Source: Mangrovibacterium diazotrophicum (lineage in GTDB: Bacteria; Bacteroidota; Bacteroidia; Bacteroidales; Prolixibacteraceae). Taken from it: DNA of 64,000 nt. Position numbers and translations under genes: made by a program. Numbering within the stretch: position 1 is the first letter of the stretch; the number at the start of each line of letters is the position of its first letter. The notes under the pieces are model-generated. The model worked only from the letters and a program-made list of their open reading frames with translations, was not told where the DNA came from and ran no database searches. Where the stretch lies: positions 2,529,320 to 2,593,319 of the forward strand of contig NZ_RAPN01000001.1 of assembly GCF_003610535.1 (NCBI RefSeq), written 5' to 3'. Below are positions 51,806-60,083 of the stretch, one piece after another.

Positions 51806-52231
51806 ATGAACGGCATCAAACGATATTTACTGCGAATTACTTTTGCACTGGCGATTGTCACAGCTGTAAGCACTTCTTGCTCCGACAATTTCGAATCGTC
51901 GATCCCGTACGTGTATGTCAACCTCTCCATAAACATGGTAAATTATAACGACCTGACCGTACCCGGCAACGCAGTACTATTGAGCGGTGGATACGCCGGA
52001 ATCATTGTTCTGTACAACGGTGTGCAATACTTTGCATATGACGCTGCGTGTCCATACGAAGCCTCACAAAGCTGCACGATATCGGTTGAAGGCGGAATAG
52101 GCACCTGCTCCTGTTGCGGGTCACAATTTAACCTCTGGGATGGTGGTTACGTGATGTCGGGATCTGCCGACGAGCCCTTGCTGCAATACCAGGCAACGGC
52201 CTCAGAAAACCGCTTGTACATTACCAACTAA
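51806..52231 (+). CDS. Rieske-like fold lipoprotein lacking the cluster histidines
   Basis: A 141-aa probable lipoprotein (signal residues 1-24, acceptor Cys25 in STSC). The body follows the Rieske order: IIVLYNGVQYFAYDAACPYEAS, then CSCCGSQFNLWDGGYVMSGSADEPLLQY. Canonical Rieske proteins have C-x-H and C-x-C-H-G; here those are C82-P-Y84 and C101-S-C103-C104-G, so both histidines are gone. A standard [2Fe-2S] Rieske cluster is therefore unlikely. Cys82, 90, 101, 103 and 104 could form another metal site or disulfides. Its stop overlaps the stop of the convergent next gene by 4 nt. Confidence 0.75.
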   Translation: MNGIKRYLLRITFALAIVTAVSTSCSDNFESSIPYVYVNLSINMVNYNDLTVPGNAVLLSGGYAGIIVLYNGVQYFAYDAACPYEASQSCTISVEGGIGTCSCCGSQFNLWDGGYVMSGSADEPLLQYQATASENRLYITN

Positions 52232-52653
52232 CCGAGCTCGTAAACCTGCTCGCTTCCCAAGTCGAATAAAAACACCCGGTCGAATCCGGAGTCAAAATTC
52301 AGGTTTTCGAGTTTGTTCTGAAGATTGAAATTGACCTCTGTCTTGATGGTTTCTGCATGAATCAGCAGCCAAATCCGATGAAGTTTCTTGCGCTGATAGA
52401 GGTAAAGCTTCTCCTCTTTGGCGGCAATTGTCTCCATAATATTTTCGATTAGTTGGGATGGATTCAACAAGCGCCCTGTTTGGTGGATAAAGTCCTGCCC
52501 TTTCAGCCCGGTCAATTCAATTCCGATTGACTTACGGGTATTGAGCCTAACCTGGAAATCGGGTGACTCTCCTGCCTGCAACTTTCCTTTGGGAAACTCA
52601 TCAAAAAGAATGGTAAACCGCTGAAGTATCTCCTTTTCCTGTTGCTTATCCAT
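52228..52653 (-). CDS. hypothetical protein (weak nuclease-fold resemblance)
   Basis: A 141-aa cytoplasmic protein. The segment SPDFQVRLNTRKSIGIELTGL recalls the PD-(D/E)xK nuclease core (Pro-Asp, then Glu in a strand) but lacks the expected Lys two residues after the Glu. The C-terminal half has LHRIWLLIHAETIK and FDRVFLFDL as predicted strands. Starts at ATG 52653. It is followed on the far side by the ahcY terminator, and its stop interlocks with the stop of the Rieske-like gene. No function assigned. Confidence 0.6.
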   Translation of the reverse strand: MDKQQEKEILQRFTILFDEFPKGKLQAGESPDFQVRLNTRKSIGIELTGLKGQDFIHQTGRLLNPSQLIENIMETIAAKEEKLYLYQRKKLHRIWLLIHAETIKTEVNFNLQNKLENLNFDSGFDRVFLFDLGSEQVYELG

Positions 52654-52665
52654 GACTTGAAGATA

Positions 52666-52694
52666 CGAAAAAAGCAGCCCGGGAGCTGCTTTTG
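52666..52694 (-). terminator. ahcY terminator (minus strand)
   Basis: AAAGCAGC (52671-52678)/GCTGCTTT (52685-52692), GC-rich loop; minus strand followed by TTTTTTCG. Confidence 0.85.
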
Positions 52695-52716
52695 AATTAT
52701 TCTGGTTTAAAACCGA

Positions 52717-54135
52717 TTAATAGCGGTAGTGATCCGGCTTGTAAGGACCTTCCTGTGGAACGCCCAGGTAAGAAGCCTGATCTTTTGAAAGTTTCGTCAG
52801 TTTAACACCCAATTGCTCCAGGTGCAAACGTGCAACTTCTTCATCCAAATGTTTCGGCAAACGATAAACATCCAGTTCGTAATCGTTTCTCCAAAGTTCA
52901 ATTTGTGCCAATGTTTGGTTGGTAAACGAGTTACTCATAACGAAACTTGGGTGGCCGGTTGCACATCCCAGGTTCACCAAACGACCTTCGGCCAGCAGGT
53001 AAATTGAACGACCATCTTCGTATGTGTATTTGTCAACCTGTGGTTTGATGTTTGTTTTCACGATACCAGCCCAACGCTCCAAACGTGAAACCTGAATCTC
53101 GTTGTCGAAGTGACCAATGTTACAAACAATGGCCTGGTCTTTCATCGCGGCCATATGCTCAGCTGTAATGATATCTTTGTTTCCGGTTGTCGTTACGTAG
53201 ATGTTTCCTTCAGCCAGCGCATCTTCCATAGTTTTCACTTCGAAACCTTCCATAGCAGCTTGCAGCGCGCAAATCGGGTCAATCTCGGTTACAATCACAC
53301 GGGCACCGTAACCACGCATGGAACGGGCACAACCTTTACCAACGTCACCGTAACCTGCAACAACAACTACTTTACCGGCAATCATTACATCGGTGGCACG
53401 CTTAATACCATCAGCCAGCGATTCGCGGCAACCATACAAGTTATCGAATTTTGATTTTGTTACCGAGTCGTTCACATTGATGGCGGGGAAAAGCAATTTT
53501 CCTTCTTCCATCATTTGGTACAAACGGTGAACACCTGTTGTTGTTTCCTCGCTCACACCACGAATTTCTTTCGCAGCTTCAGTCCAACGAGTTGGTGTTT
53601 CGGCCAAAATGCGTTTCAGTGCTTTATTCAGTTGAATTTCGTCTTCTGCTTCAACGGCAACATCCAAAATTGAAGGATCTTTTTCTGCATCAACTCCGCG
53701 GTGGATCATGATGGTTGCATCACCTCCGTCGTCAACAATCAAGTTTGGACCAAGGCCGTTGCCAAAATCCAGGGCTTTTTCAGTACACCACCAGTACTCG
53801 GCCAATGTTTCGCCTTTCCAGGCAAAAACAGGCACGCCGGCAGCAGCAATCGCAGCAGCAGCATGATCCTGCGTACTAAAAATGTTACAGCTGGCCCAAC
53901 GCACTTCAGCACCCAACTCAACCAATGTTTCAATCAACACCGCTGTTTGAATGGTCATGTGCAAAGAGCCCATCACGCGGGCACCTTTCAACGGTTTTTC
54001 CGTTGAATATTTTTTACGGATCGACATCAATCCGGGCATTTCTTTCTCAGCAATCTCAATTTCCTTGCGGCCAAAATCGGCCAACGAAATATCAGCTACT
54101 TTGTAATCCAATCGTGTTTCTGTTACTGTCGTCAT
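52717..54135 (-). CDS. ahcY: adenosylhomocysteinase (SAH hydrolase)
   Basis: A 472-aa NAD-dependent enzyme that splits S-adenosylhomocysteine into adenosine and homocysteine, keeping methylation running. I start at ATG 54135 ([22 protein letters not shown]). The substrate domain has [24 protein letters not shown] and [15 protein letters not shown]. The NAD fold is [26 protein letters not shown] is present, and the C-terminal KPDHYRY places the conserved Lys-Tyr. An insertion typical of the longer bacterial type is present. A TATCTTTG -7 element lies just upstream; no SAH riboswitch is visible. Confidence 0.98.
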   Translation of the reverse strand: MTTVTETRLDYKVADISLADFGRKEIEIAEKEMPGLMSIRKKYSTEKPLKGARVMGSLHMTIQTAVLIETLVELGAEVRWASCNIFSTQDHAAAAIAAAGVPVFAWKGETLAEYWWCTEKALDFGNGLGPNLIVDDGGDATIMIHRGVDAEKDPSILDVAVEAEDEIQLNKALKRILAETPTRWTEAAKEIRGVSEETTTGVHRLYQMMEEGKLLFPAINVNDSVTKSKFDNLYGCRESLADGIKRATDVMIAGKVVVVAGYGDVGKGCARSMRGYGARVIVTEIDPICALQAAMEGFEVKTMEDALAEGNIYVTTTGNKDIITAEHMAAMKDQAIVCNIGHFDNEIQVSRLERWAGIVKTNIKPQVDKYTYEDGRSIYLLAEGRLVNLGCATGHPSFVMSNSFTNQTLAQIELWRNDYELDVYRLPKHLDEEVARLHLEQLGVKLTKLSKDQASYLGVPQEGPYKPDHYRY

Positions 54136-54155
54136 TCTCAATTAATTTTGGACTG

Positions 54156-54163
54156 CAAAGATA
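54156..54163 (-). promoter_or_regulatory. -7 promoter element of ahcY (TATCTTTG, minus strand)
   Basis: CAAAGATA on the plus strand, 21 nt upstream of the ahcY start. Confidence 0.55.
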
Positions 54164-54228
54164 ATTTTTTCACCTGAATTGACCAGTGATTTTTTTATCG
54201 GAATGGATATTCTTTGCTTTGGGTAAGT

Positions 54229-55170
54229 TTACTGCTGACTATCAGCGAGTGTTTGAACCACAACTTGCTTGTCTTCTTCCAGTTGTGCGCGAAGTTCATC
54301 AATCGACGAGAATTTCTTTTCTTCCCGGATCCGCGCCACAAATTCCAGTTCAATCTCTTTGTAATACAGATCGCCCTCGAAACCGATGATGTGCACTTCA
54401 ATACTACGATGATCGGCATTGTGGTTCACAGTCGGACGAATGCCGATATTGAGCATCCCCTGGTGTTTTACGGCCCCAACATTCACATAAACGGCATAAA
54501 CGCCAAAGCCCGGAATTAATTTATTGGGATCAGACGCTTCGATATTGGCCGTTGGAAACTGAATCTTCCGCCCCAGCTTTTGGCCTTCAACCACATGCCC
54601 ATGCAGCGTGTAGGGATAGCCCAAATATTTATTGGCGCGCTTCACATTTCCTTCCTGCAACGCATCGCGAATCTTCGTTGAACTGATGTTAACATCGTCC
54701 ATCAACAAAACATCCAGCTTTTCAAGTTGAAAATTGAACTCCTGCGACAGCCCCTGCAACATTTCGTAACTTCCTTCGCGGTTCTTACCAAACTTGTGAT
54801 CGTAGCCCACCACCAGTGTTTTTATTTTGAGTTTCTCGACCAAAACCTGGCGCACAAATTCAGAATAACTCAGCTGTGAAAATTCTTTTGTAAACGGGAA
54901 AATGATCAGGTGATCGATACCTGCCCGCTCAAACAACCGGATTTTTTCATGCAGTGTTGTCAAAAGCCGAAGATTCCTTTCATCGGGGAACAACACCAAC
55001 CGAGGATGCGGGTAAAACGTAAAAATAACGCTCTCCCCGTTATTCTGCTTCGCGATCTCTTTTAACCGGTTGATGATTTTGAAATGCCCCAGGTGAACAC
55101 CATCAAACGAGCCGATGGTGAGGATCGGGTTTTCAACGTGGAAATCATTTATATCTCGGTAAATCTTCAT
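54229..55170 (-). CDS. ribF: bifunctional riboflavin kinase / FAD synthetase
   Basis: A 313-aa enzyme that makes FMN and FAD from riboflavin. The N-terminal nucleotidyltransferase domain has ILTIGSFDGVHLGHFKII (HxGH-type) and VVGYDHKFGKNREG. The ISSTKIRDAL segment closes that domain. The C-terminal kinase domain has GQKLGRKIQFPTANIEA and YAVYVNVG with HIIGFEGDLYYKEIELEFVARIREEKKF. Length is standard. A TAATTTTG element lies 24 nt upstream. Confidence 0.96.
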   Translation of the reverse strand: MKIYRDINDFHVENPILTIGSFDGVHLGHFKIINRLKEIAKQNNGESVIFTFYPHPRLVLFPDERNLRLLTTLHEKIRLFERAGIDHLIIFPFTKEFSQLSYSEFVRQVLVEKLKIKTLVVGYDHKFGKNREGSYEMLQGLSQEFNFQLEKLDVLLMDDVNISSTKIRDALQEGNVKRANKYLGYPYTLHGHVVEGQKLGRKIQFPTANIEASDPNKLIPGFGVYAVYVNVGAVKHQGMLNIGIRPTVNHNADHRSIEVHIIGFEGDLYYKEIELEFVARIREEKKFSSIDELRAQLEEDKQVVVQTLADSQQ

Positions 55171-55193
55171 GCTGCTTGTTCTCTCAGGCAGGC

Positions 55194-55201
55194 CAAAATT
55201 A
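55194..55201 (-). promoter_or_regulatory. -7 promoter element of ribF (TAATTTTG, minus strand)
   Basis: CAAAATTA on the plus strand, 24 nt upstream of the ribF start. Confidence 0.5.
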
Positions 55202-55324
55202 CATTTTTTGCTTTGAACATACCTAATGGTATAACAAATTCATGTTTCAAAAGATTGAATCTTCATACCCGATTGATGTTGAAATTATTATTTTTACCGC
55301 TCGAATAAAATAAACTTCTGATCA

Positions 55325-56473
55325 GTGAGAAAATTTGGTATTCTTCTATTAGTGCTGGCAACAGCGATTGTTGCTTGTAATGATGCGTCTCAGTACAAAA
55401 TTCAAGGAAAAATCAGCAATGCTGATGGTAACTACATTTATTTGGATGAATTGAAGGTATCTTCTACCGAAGCCATTGATTCGGTGATGGTAAAAGAAGA
55501 CGGCACATTCAGTTTCGAAGGCAATGTCAGCTACCCGACTTTCTTTCTTTTGCGTCTGAATCCGAATAACTTCGTAACTCTTTTGGTTGACTCGGCCGAA
55601 CATGTAAATGTGGCCGGCGATGCAGCTAACTTCAGCCGCGAGTATTCGGTGACCGGATCTGAAGGTTCACTTTTCGTTCAGGAGCTCAACAAACATCTGA
55701 GCCGCACAAAACACCAATTGGATTCAATCCGCTCGCTACAGCTATCCTTCCGGAATGATGCAGAGTTTGCTGAGAAAAAGAAACAATGGGACCAGGAATA
55801 CTACGAAGTAAGACAAAACCAGGTGGAATATTCACAGAAATTCGTTTCTGACCACCCCTTCTCAATGGCGAACGTATTGGCGCTCTACCAAAAATTCGAC
55901 GACGATACTTACGTGATTCAGGATTTGCAGTCGCTGAAATTGGCGGCCTCTGCACTAAACTCATTTTACCCGGAATCGGAGCACGTAAAAGCACTTTACG
56001 GCAATACGCTGAAGTTGATGGCAGAGGAACGTGCTGCTAAAATGAAACAGATGATCCAGGAACAAGGGGTCAACAGCCCGGATATTGTTCTTCCGAATCC
56101 AGACGGAAAAGAAATTGCACTTAGTTCGTTGCGCGGGAAATATGTTCTGCTGCAATTCTGGTCGGCAATGGACCGCGGCAGCCGCATTGCAAACCCGGTA
56201 TTGGTTGAACTTTACAAAAAATACAAATCAAAAGGCTTCGAAATCTACCAGGTATCGGTTGATGAAAACCGTTATGAATGGCTGGATGCGATCGACAAAG
56301 ACAAGTTGACGTGGACCAACGTTGGCGACATGAAAGGAAGCAACCAGGCCGTAAGTAACTATAATGTTACCAACATCCCACTGAACTACCTCCTCGATAA
56401 GGACGGTGTGATTATTGCCCGCGACCTGAAAGGCCCGAACTTGGATCGGTTATTAGGAGAAATTTTAAATTAA
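55325..56473 (+). CDS. DUF4369/TlpA-like lipoprotein without the CxxC motif
   Basis: A 382-aa lipoprotein (MRKFGILLLVLATAIVAC, anchor Cys18) starting at GTG 55325, as no ATG precedes the signal sequence. Residues about 25-115 form a DUF4369-like beta domain (YKIQGKISNADGNYIYLDEL), followed by a helical middle. A C-terminal AhpC/TSA-type thioredoxin domain follows from about residue 245 (NSPDIVLPNPDGKEIALSSLRGKYVLLQFW). At the active site the family has W-C-x-x-C, but here residues 279-287 read WSAMDRGSR: the cysteines are replaced by Asp283 and Ser286. The fold is complete (cis-Pro region VTNIPLNYLLD). It therefore looks redox-inactive, perhaps a binding protein. Confidence 0.85.
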   Translation: MRKFGILLLVLATAIVACNDASQYKIQGKISNADGNYIYLDELKVSSTEAIDSVMVKEDGTFSFEGNVSYPTFFLLRLNPNNFVTLLVDSAEHVNVAGDAANFSREYSVTGSEGSLFVQELNKHLSRTKHQLDSIRSLQLSFRNDAEFAEKKKQWDQEYYEVRQNQVEYSQKFVSDHPFSMANVLALYQKFDDDTYVIQDLQSLKLAASALNSFYPESEHVKALYGNTLKLMAEERAAKMKQMIQEQGVNSPDIVLPNPDGKEIALSSLRGKYVLLQFWSAMDRGSRIANPVLVELYKKYKSKGFEIYQVSVDENRYEWLDAIDKDKLTWTNVGDMKGSNQAVSNYNVTNIPLNYLLDKDGVIIARDLKGPNLDRLLGEILN

Positions 56474-56532
56474 CAGTCTGACCAACAATTTCCTTTTGCA
56501 ACAAAAGTTGAGTATTTGCACTTCGGAAATTA

Positions 56533-56540
56533 TATCTTTG
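56533..56540 (+). promoter_or_regulatory. -7 promoter element (TATCTTTG)
   Basis: Perfect TAnnTTTG 26 nt before the lpxH-like start codon. Confidence 0.55.
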
Positions 56541-56565
56541 TCAGCGTTTTAGAAAAACAGGAATT

Positions 56566-57318
56566 TTGATCGACCAAGGGCGTAAAATATACTTCATTTC
56601 CGACGTACACCTGGGAGCGCCGGCGTTAAACAACAACGCAGAGCGTGAACGTCTGTTTGTCCAATGGCTGGACGAAATAAAAGACGACGCAGCTATGCTG
56701 TTTCTCATGGGCGACATCTTCGACTACTGGTTCGAATACAAAAAAGTTGTACCGCGCGGGTTCACCCGTTCCTTGGGGAAAATAGCGGAGATCGCCGATT
56801 CCGGCATCCCTGTTCACTTCTTTACAGGTAACCACGACATATGGGTGTTCGACTATTTACCGAGCGAATTGGGAATCCAGGTGCACTACACGGAGATGCA
56901 TGTCACGCTGGGCAATAAGAAGTTCTTCCTGGCTCACGGCGATGGCTTGGATCCATTTGATACCGGCTACCATTTTCTGAAGAAGGTGTTCACCAACCGT
57001 TTCTTCCAATGGATGTTTGCACGACTTCATCCCAACTTCGGAATTAAGATTGCGCACGGCTGGTCGAAGAAAAGCCGGTTGGACAAAGGTATGGGTGACG
57101 AATTTAAAGGTCCGGAAAAGGAAGGCCTCTATGTTTTTGCCAATAGTGTCCTTGAAAAAGAAGAGTTTGACTATTTTATTTTCGGACATCGACATTTGTT
57201 GCTAGATTTGCCGATTGGAAATCACAGCCGTTACATCAATCTGGGTGACTGGATTAATCATTTCTCGTACGGTGTTTTTGATGGTGAAAAATTTGAATTA
57301 AAGAGATATAAAAAATAA
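56566..57318 (+). CDS. lpxH: UDP-2,3-diacylglucosamine diphosphatase (LpxH-like)
   Basis: A 250-aa calcineurin-like metallophosphatase of lipid A synthesis. It cleaves UDP-2,3-diacylglucosamine to lipid X. Metal ligands are visible in order: ISDVHLG (residues about 11-17), LMGDIFDYWFEYK, TGNHDIW, LAHGDGLD and FGHRHLLLDL. The FDYWFEYKK and R/K-rich helix HPNFGIKIAHGWSKKSR match LpxH-like proteins of Bacteroidota. Translation must start at TTG 56566, since the -7 element lies 26 nt upstream and the conserved KIYFISDVHLG begins at residue 7. The FabH-like gene follows 27 nt later. Confidence 0.87.
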   Translation: MIDQGRKIYFISDVHLGAPALNNNAERERLFVQWLDEIKDDAAMLFLMGDIFDYWFEYKKVVPRGFTRSLGKIAEIADSGIPVHFFTGNHDIWVFDYLPSELGIQVHYTEMHVTLGNKKFFLAHGDGLDPFDTGYHFLKKVFTNRFFQWMFARLHPNFGIKIAHGWSKKSRLDKGMGDEFKGPEKEGLYVFANSVLEKEEFDYFIFGHRHLLLDLPIGNHSRYINLGDWINHFSYGVFDGEKFELKRYKK

Positions 57319-57345
57319 GGATTTGCTGGTGCAGATTTGAAAGTT

Positions 57346-58431
57346 ATGACAATGAAATTATACACTAAAATTATCGGAACAGGTCGTTGTATTCCGCCGA
57401 AAGTAGTCAAAAATGACTACTTCTTGGATTACGAGTTTTTCGACCCTTCCTCCAAAAAACTTTTCGACAAAACCAACGAAGAAATTGTCACGAAGTTTCA
57501 GGAAATTACCAATATTGTCGAACGCCGCTGGCTGGGCGACAACCAGATCAATTCGGATCTGGCAACGATGGCTGTGAAAGATGCCTGCGATTCGTCAGGT
57601 ATTGATCCGGAAACGCTTGACTTCATTGTTTTTGCTCACAACTTTGGCGACATTCACCCAAACCAAACCTGCATCGATACGCTGCCGGGCTTGGCCAACC
57701 GTGTGAAAAAGAACCTCGACATCAAAAATCCGGGCTGTATTTGCCACGACGTGATTTCGGGTTGCCCGGGATGGACACAAGGGATGATCGTTGCTGACGC
57801 GTACATCCGAAGTGAAACTTTCAAACGCGGTGTGGTCATCGGTTCTGACACCCTTTCACGTGTTTCGGATCCGCACGACCGCGATAGCATGATCTTCTCG
57901 GATGGTGCCGGTGCAACCATTGTTGAAGGTATTTGGAGCGAAGAGCCGGTTGGTATTTTGGCGCACTCAAGCCGTTCGGATTGTAATCCGTATGTCAACT
58001 TGCTGACTTTCGGCAAATCACTGAATCCCGATTTTAAAGGTGAAGACCTCTACATTAAAATGGCCGGCCACAAACTTTACGTTTATGCGTTGAGCCATGT
58101 TCCGGGTGTTGTAAAAGCCAGCATCGACAAAGCAGGCCTGCACCTGAGCGACATCAAAAAGGTGTTGATTCACCAAGCCAACGAAAAAATGGACGAAGCC
58201 ATTTTGAAGGGCGTATTCAAACTTTACGGCGAGAAAAATATCCCGAAAGGCATTATGCCAATGAGTATTGAAAAGTTGGGGAACTCGTCAACTGCAACTG
58301 TTCCGACCCTGCTCGACCTGATTGTAAAAGGTGACATGGAAGGCCAGGAAATCAACAAAGGTGATTACGTTATTCTTTGCTCTGTTGGAGCGGGAATGAA
58401 CATCAATTCGATTGTATACAAGTGGGCCTAA
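57346..58431 (+). CDS. 3-oxoacyl-ACP synthase III (FabH-like) family protein
   Basis: A 361-aa thiolase-fold condensing enzyme read from ATG 57346 (an alternative ATG lies at 57352). The catalytic Cys is residue 140 in HDVISGCPGWTQGM; the His is in KKVLIHQANEKMDEAI and the Asn in EKLGNSSTATVPTLLDL. SDGAGATIVEG and the C-terminal LCSVGAGMNINSIVYKW are typical of KAS III. Compared with FabH (about 320 aa) it has an insertion near residues 25-60. It may prime fatty-acid or related acyl-chain synthesis. Likely co-transcribed with lpxH. Confidence 0.88.
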   Translation: MTMKLYTKIIGTGRCIPPKVVKNDYFLDYEFFDPSSKKLFDKTNEEIVTKFQEITNIVERRWLGDNQINSDLATMAVKDACDSSGIDPETLDFIVFAHNFGDIHPNQTCIDTLPGLANRVKKNLDIKNPGCICHDVISGCPGWTQGMIVADAYIRSETFKRGVVIGSDTLSRVSDPHDRDSMIFSDGAGATIVEGIWSEEPVGILAHSSRSDCNPYVNLLTFGKSLNPDFKGEDLYIKMAGHKLYVYALSHVPGVVKASIDKAGLHLSDIKKVLIHQANEKMDEAILKGVFKLYGEKNIPKGIMPMSIEKLGNSSTATVPTLLDLIVKGDMEGQEINKGDYVILCSVGAGMNINSIVYKWA

Positions 58432-58449
58432 GCTGTCCATTCATAAAAT

Positions 58450-58486
58450 AAAAAAGAGGCTATCCAATCGGATAGCCTCTTTTGCT
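58450..58486. terminator. bidirectional terminator between FabH-like and helicase genes
   Basis: Perfect 13-bp stem AAAGAGGCTATCC (58453-58465)/GGATAGCCTCTTT (58470-58482), 4-nt loop, with A-run before and T-run after, so it works on both strands. Confidence 0.93.
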
Positions 58487-58496
58487 TTATATCTGT

Positions 58497-59861
58497 TTAG
58501 CGTCTTCCGCGGAAAGTCGGTTTTCGGCTACTGCGATTGCCATTGTTGTTGCTATTTCCACTACTAGTACCGTTATTGCTTCGATTACTATTATTGTTCC
58601 GGTTGTTGCCATGACTACCGTTACGATCGCGGTTTTGTCCACCTGAATTGGTACGCGGAGCACCGAAGTTACCGGATTTGTTTTTCTTTACCGGAGCTTT
58701 CACCACAAATTCTTCTTCCTCATCATCCGGGAAAGGATGATCTTCGATAACCGGAATTTGCTGGCTGATGAACCGCTGAATATCTCTCAGATAAGCACGT
58801 TCCTCAACATCGCAAAACGACATAGCCGAACCACTTGAAACCGCACGTCCGGTACGGCCAATCCGGTGCACGTAGGTTTCCGGAATGTTGGGCAAATCGA
58901 AATTGATAACCAGCGACAACTGATCGATATCGATACCACGAGCGGCAATATCGGTTGCCAGCAACACTTTAATCCGCCCGTCCTTGAAATTATTCAACGC
59001 GTTTTGGCGGGCATTTTGCGACTTGTTCCCATGAATAGCAGCCGATGCAATACCGGCCTTATCCAACGCACGAACGACTTTATCCGCACCGTGTTTGGTT
59101 CTTGTAAACACAATCACCGAGTCGTAACTCACCGTGTTCAGCAAATGAAGCAGCAGCTGCGGCTTCCATTTTTTACTCACAAAAAACAAGGATTGCTCCA
59201 CGCGCTCGGCGGTCGTCTGCTCGGGTTTAATGACCACCTTCTCCGGGTTTACCCCCAAAATTTTGCCCGACAACTCAACAATAGCCGGAGGCATAGTTGC
59301 CGAAAAGAACAACGACTGGCGTTCGAAAGGCAACAAGCCGATTAATTTACGGATGTCGTGTATGAAACCCATGTCGAGCATGCGGTCTGCTTCATCCAAA
59401 ACAAAATGGGCAATACTTTTCACGTTGATGAATCCTTGATCCATCAGGTCAAGTAGGCGTCCGGGGGTGGCAATCAAAATATCCACACCTCTGCGTAACG
59501 CTTGTACTTGTGGTTCTTGTTTAACCCCTCCGAATATAACGGCATTCCGAAGTCCCAGGTATTTCCCGTAGTTATCGAAACTCTCAGCTATCTGAATCGC
59601 CAACTCCCTTGTCGGTGTAACAACCAATGCCTTAACCTTACGCGGCCCCTTGCTTTGCGACCTGTTCAAATGAAGCTGTTGCAAAATAGGAATCGCGAAC
59701 GCTGCCGTTTTACCAGTCCCGGTTTGGGCCGATGCCAGCAGGTCTTTTCCGTTAAGTAGTTTAGGTATTGATTGCTCCTGAATCGGAGTTGGATTAATGT
59801 AGCCCTCTTCGTCGAGTGCTTTTTTTATGGAATCACAGATTCCTAAATCGTTAAATGTCAT
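58497..59861 (-). CDS. DEAD-box ATP-dependent RNA helicase (RhlE-like)
   Basis: A 454-aa helicase. The motifs in order are: Q motif [31 protein letters not shown], Walker [11 protein letters not shown], Ib PGRLLD, DEAD box [15 protein letters not shown], motif [28 protein letters not shown] and [10 protein letters not shown]. After residue 375 comes an acidic spacer (DDEEEEF) and a basic Asn/Gly/Ser/Arg-rich disordered tail ending RKPTFRGRR, typical of RNA-binding RhlE/CsdA tails. Role is likely ribosome assembly or RNA turnover in the cold. A TATCTTTG -7 element is just upstream. Confidence 0.95.
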   Translation of the reverse strand: MTFNDLGICDSIKKALDEEGYINPTPIQEQSIPKLLNGKDLLASAQTGTGKTAAFAIPILQQLHLNRSQSKGPRKVKALVVTPTRELAIQIAESFDNYGKYLGLRNAVIFGGVKQEPQVQALRRGVDILIATPGRLLDLMDQGFINVKSIAHFVLDEADRMLDMGFIHDIRKLIGLLPFERQSLFFSATMPPAIVELSGKILGVNPEKVVIKPEQTTAERVEQSLFFVSKKWKPQLLLHLLNTVSYDSVIVFTRTKHGADKVVRALDKAGIASAAIHGNKSQNARQNALNNFKDGRIKVLLATDIAARGIDIDQLSLVINFDLPNIPETYVHRIGRTGRAVSSGSAMSFCDVEERAYLRDIQRFISQQIPVIEDHPFPDDEEEEFVVKAPVKKNKSGNFGAPRTNSGGQNRDRNGSHGNNRNNNSNRSNNGTSSGNSNNNGNRSSRKPTFRGRR

Positions 59862-59878
59862 CTAATAAATTAAGGCCG

Positions 59879-59886
59879 CAAAGATA
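59879..59886 (-). promoter_or_regulatory. -7 promoter element of the DEAD-box helicase (TATCTTTG, minus strand)
   Basis: CAAAGATA on the plus strand, 18 nt upstream of the helicase start. Confidence 0.55.
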
Positions 59887-60029
59887 ACGGAATAAATTGA
59901 ATATAACTTGTTTTTACCAAATGTAGGAAAAACAACAAGCTAGCGACCGCTCGAAAGCCAATTGTGAATAGCCCGGATTGAACGTAAATTCCAGATCAAA
60001 CCGTTCATCAGCGAATCGGCATTCAGCTC

Positions 60030-60070
60030 AAAAATAGAAGTTAGGGAAGGCGAAAAATTGGCACCTTCCC
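60030..60070 (-). terminator. hairpin after the S9 peptidase gene (minus strand)
   Basis: GGGAAGG (60044-60050)/CCTTCCC (60064-60070), 13-nt loop; the T-rich tail (TAACTTCTATTTTTG) is imperfect. Confidence 0.55.
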
Positions 60071-60083
60071 CGCTTATAGCGTT

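Noticed and set aside
54136-54228. SAH riboswitch upstream of ahcY
   Set aside because: The region is short, AT-rich, has a -7 element 21 nt from the start and shows no conserved pseudoknot pattern.
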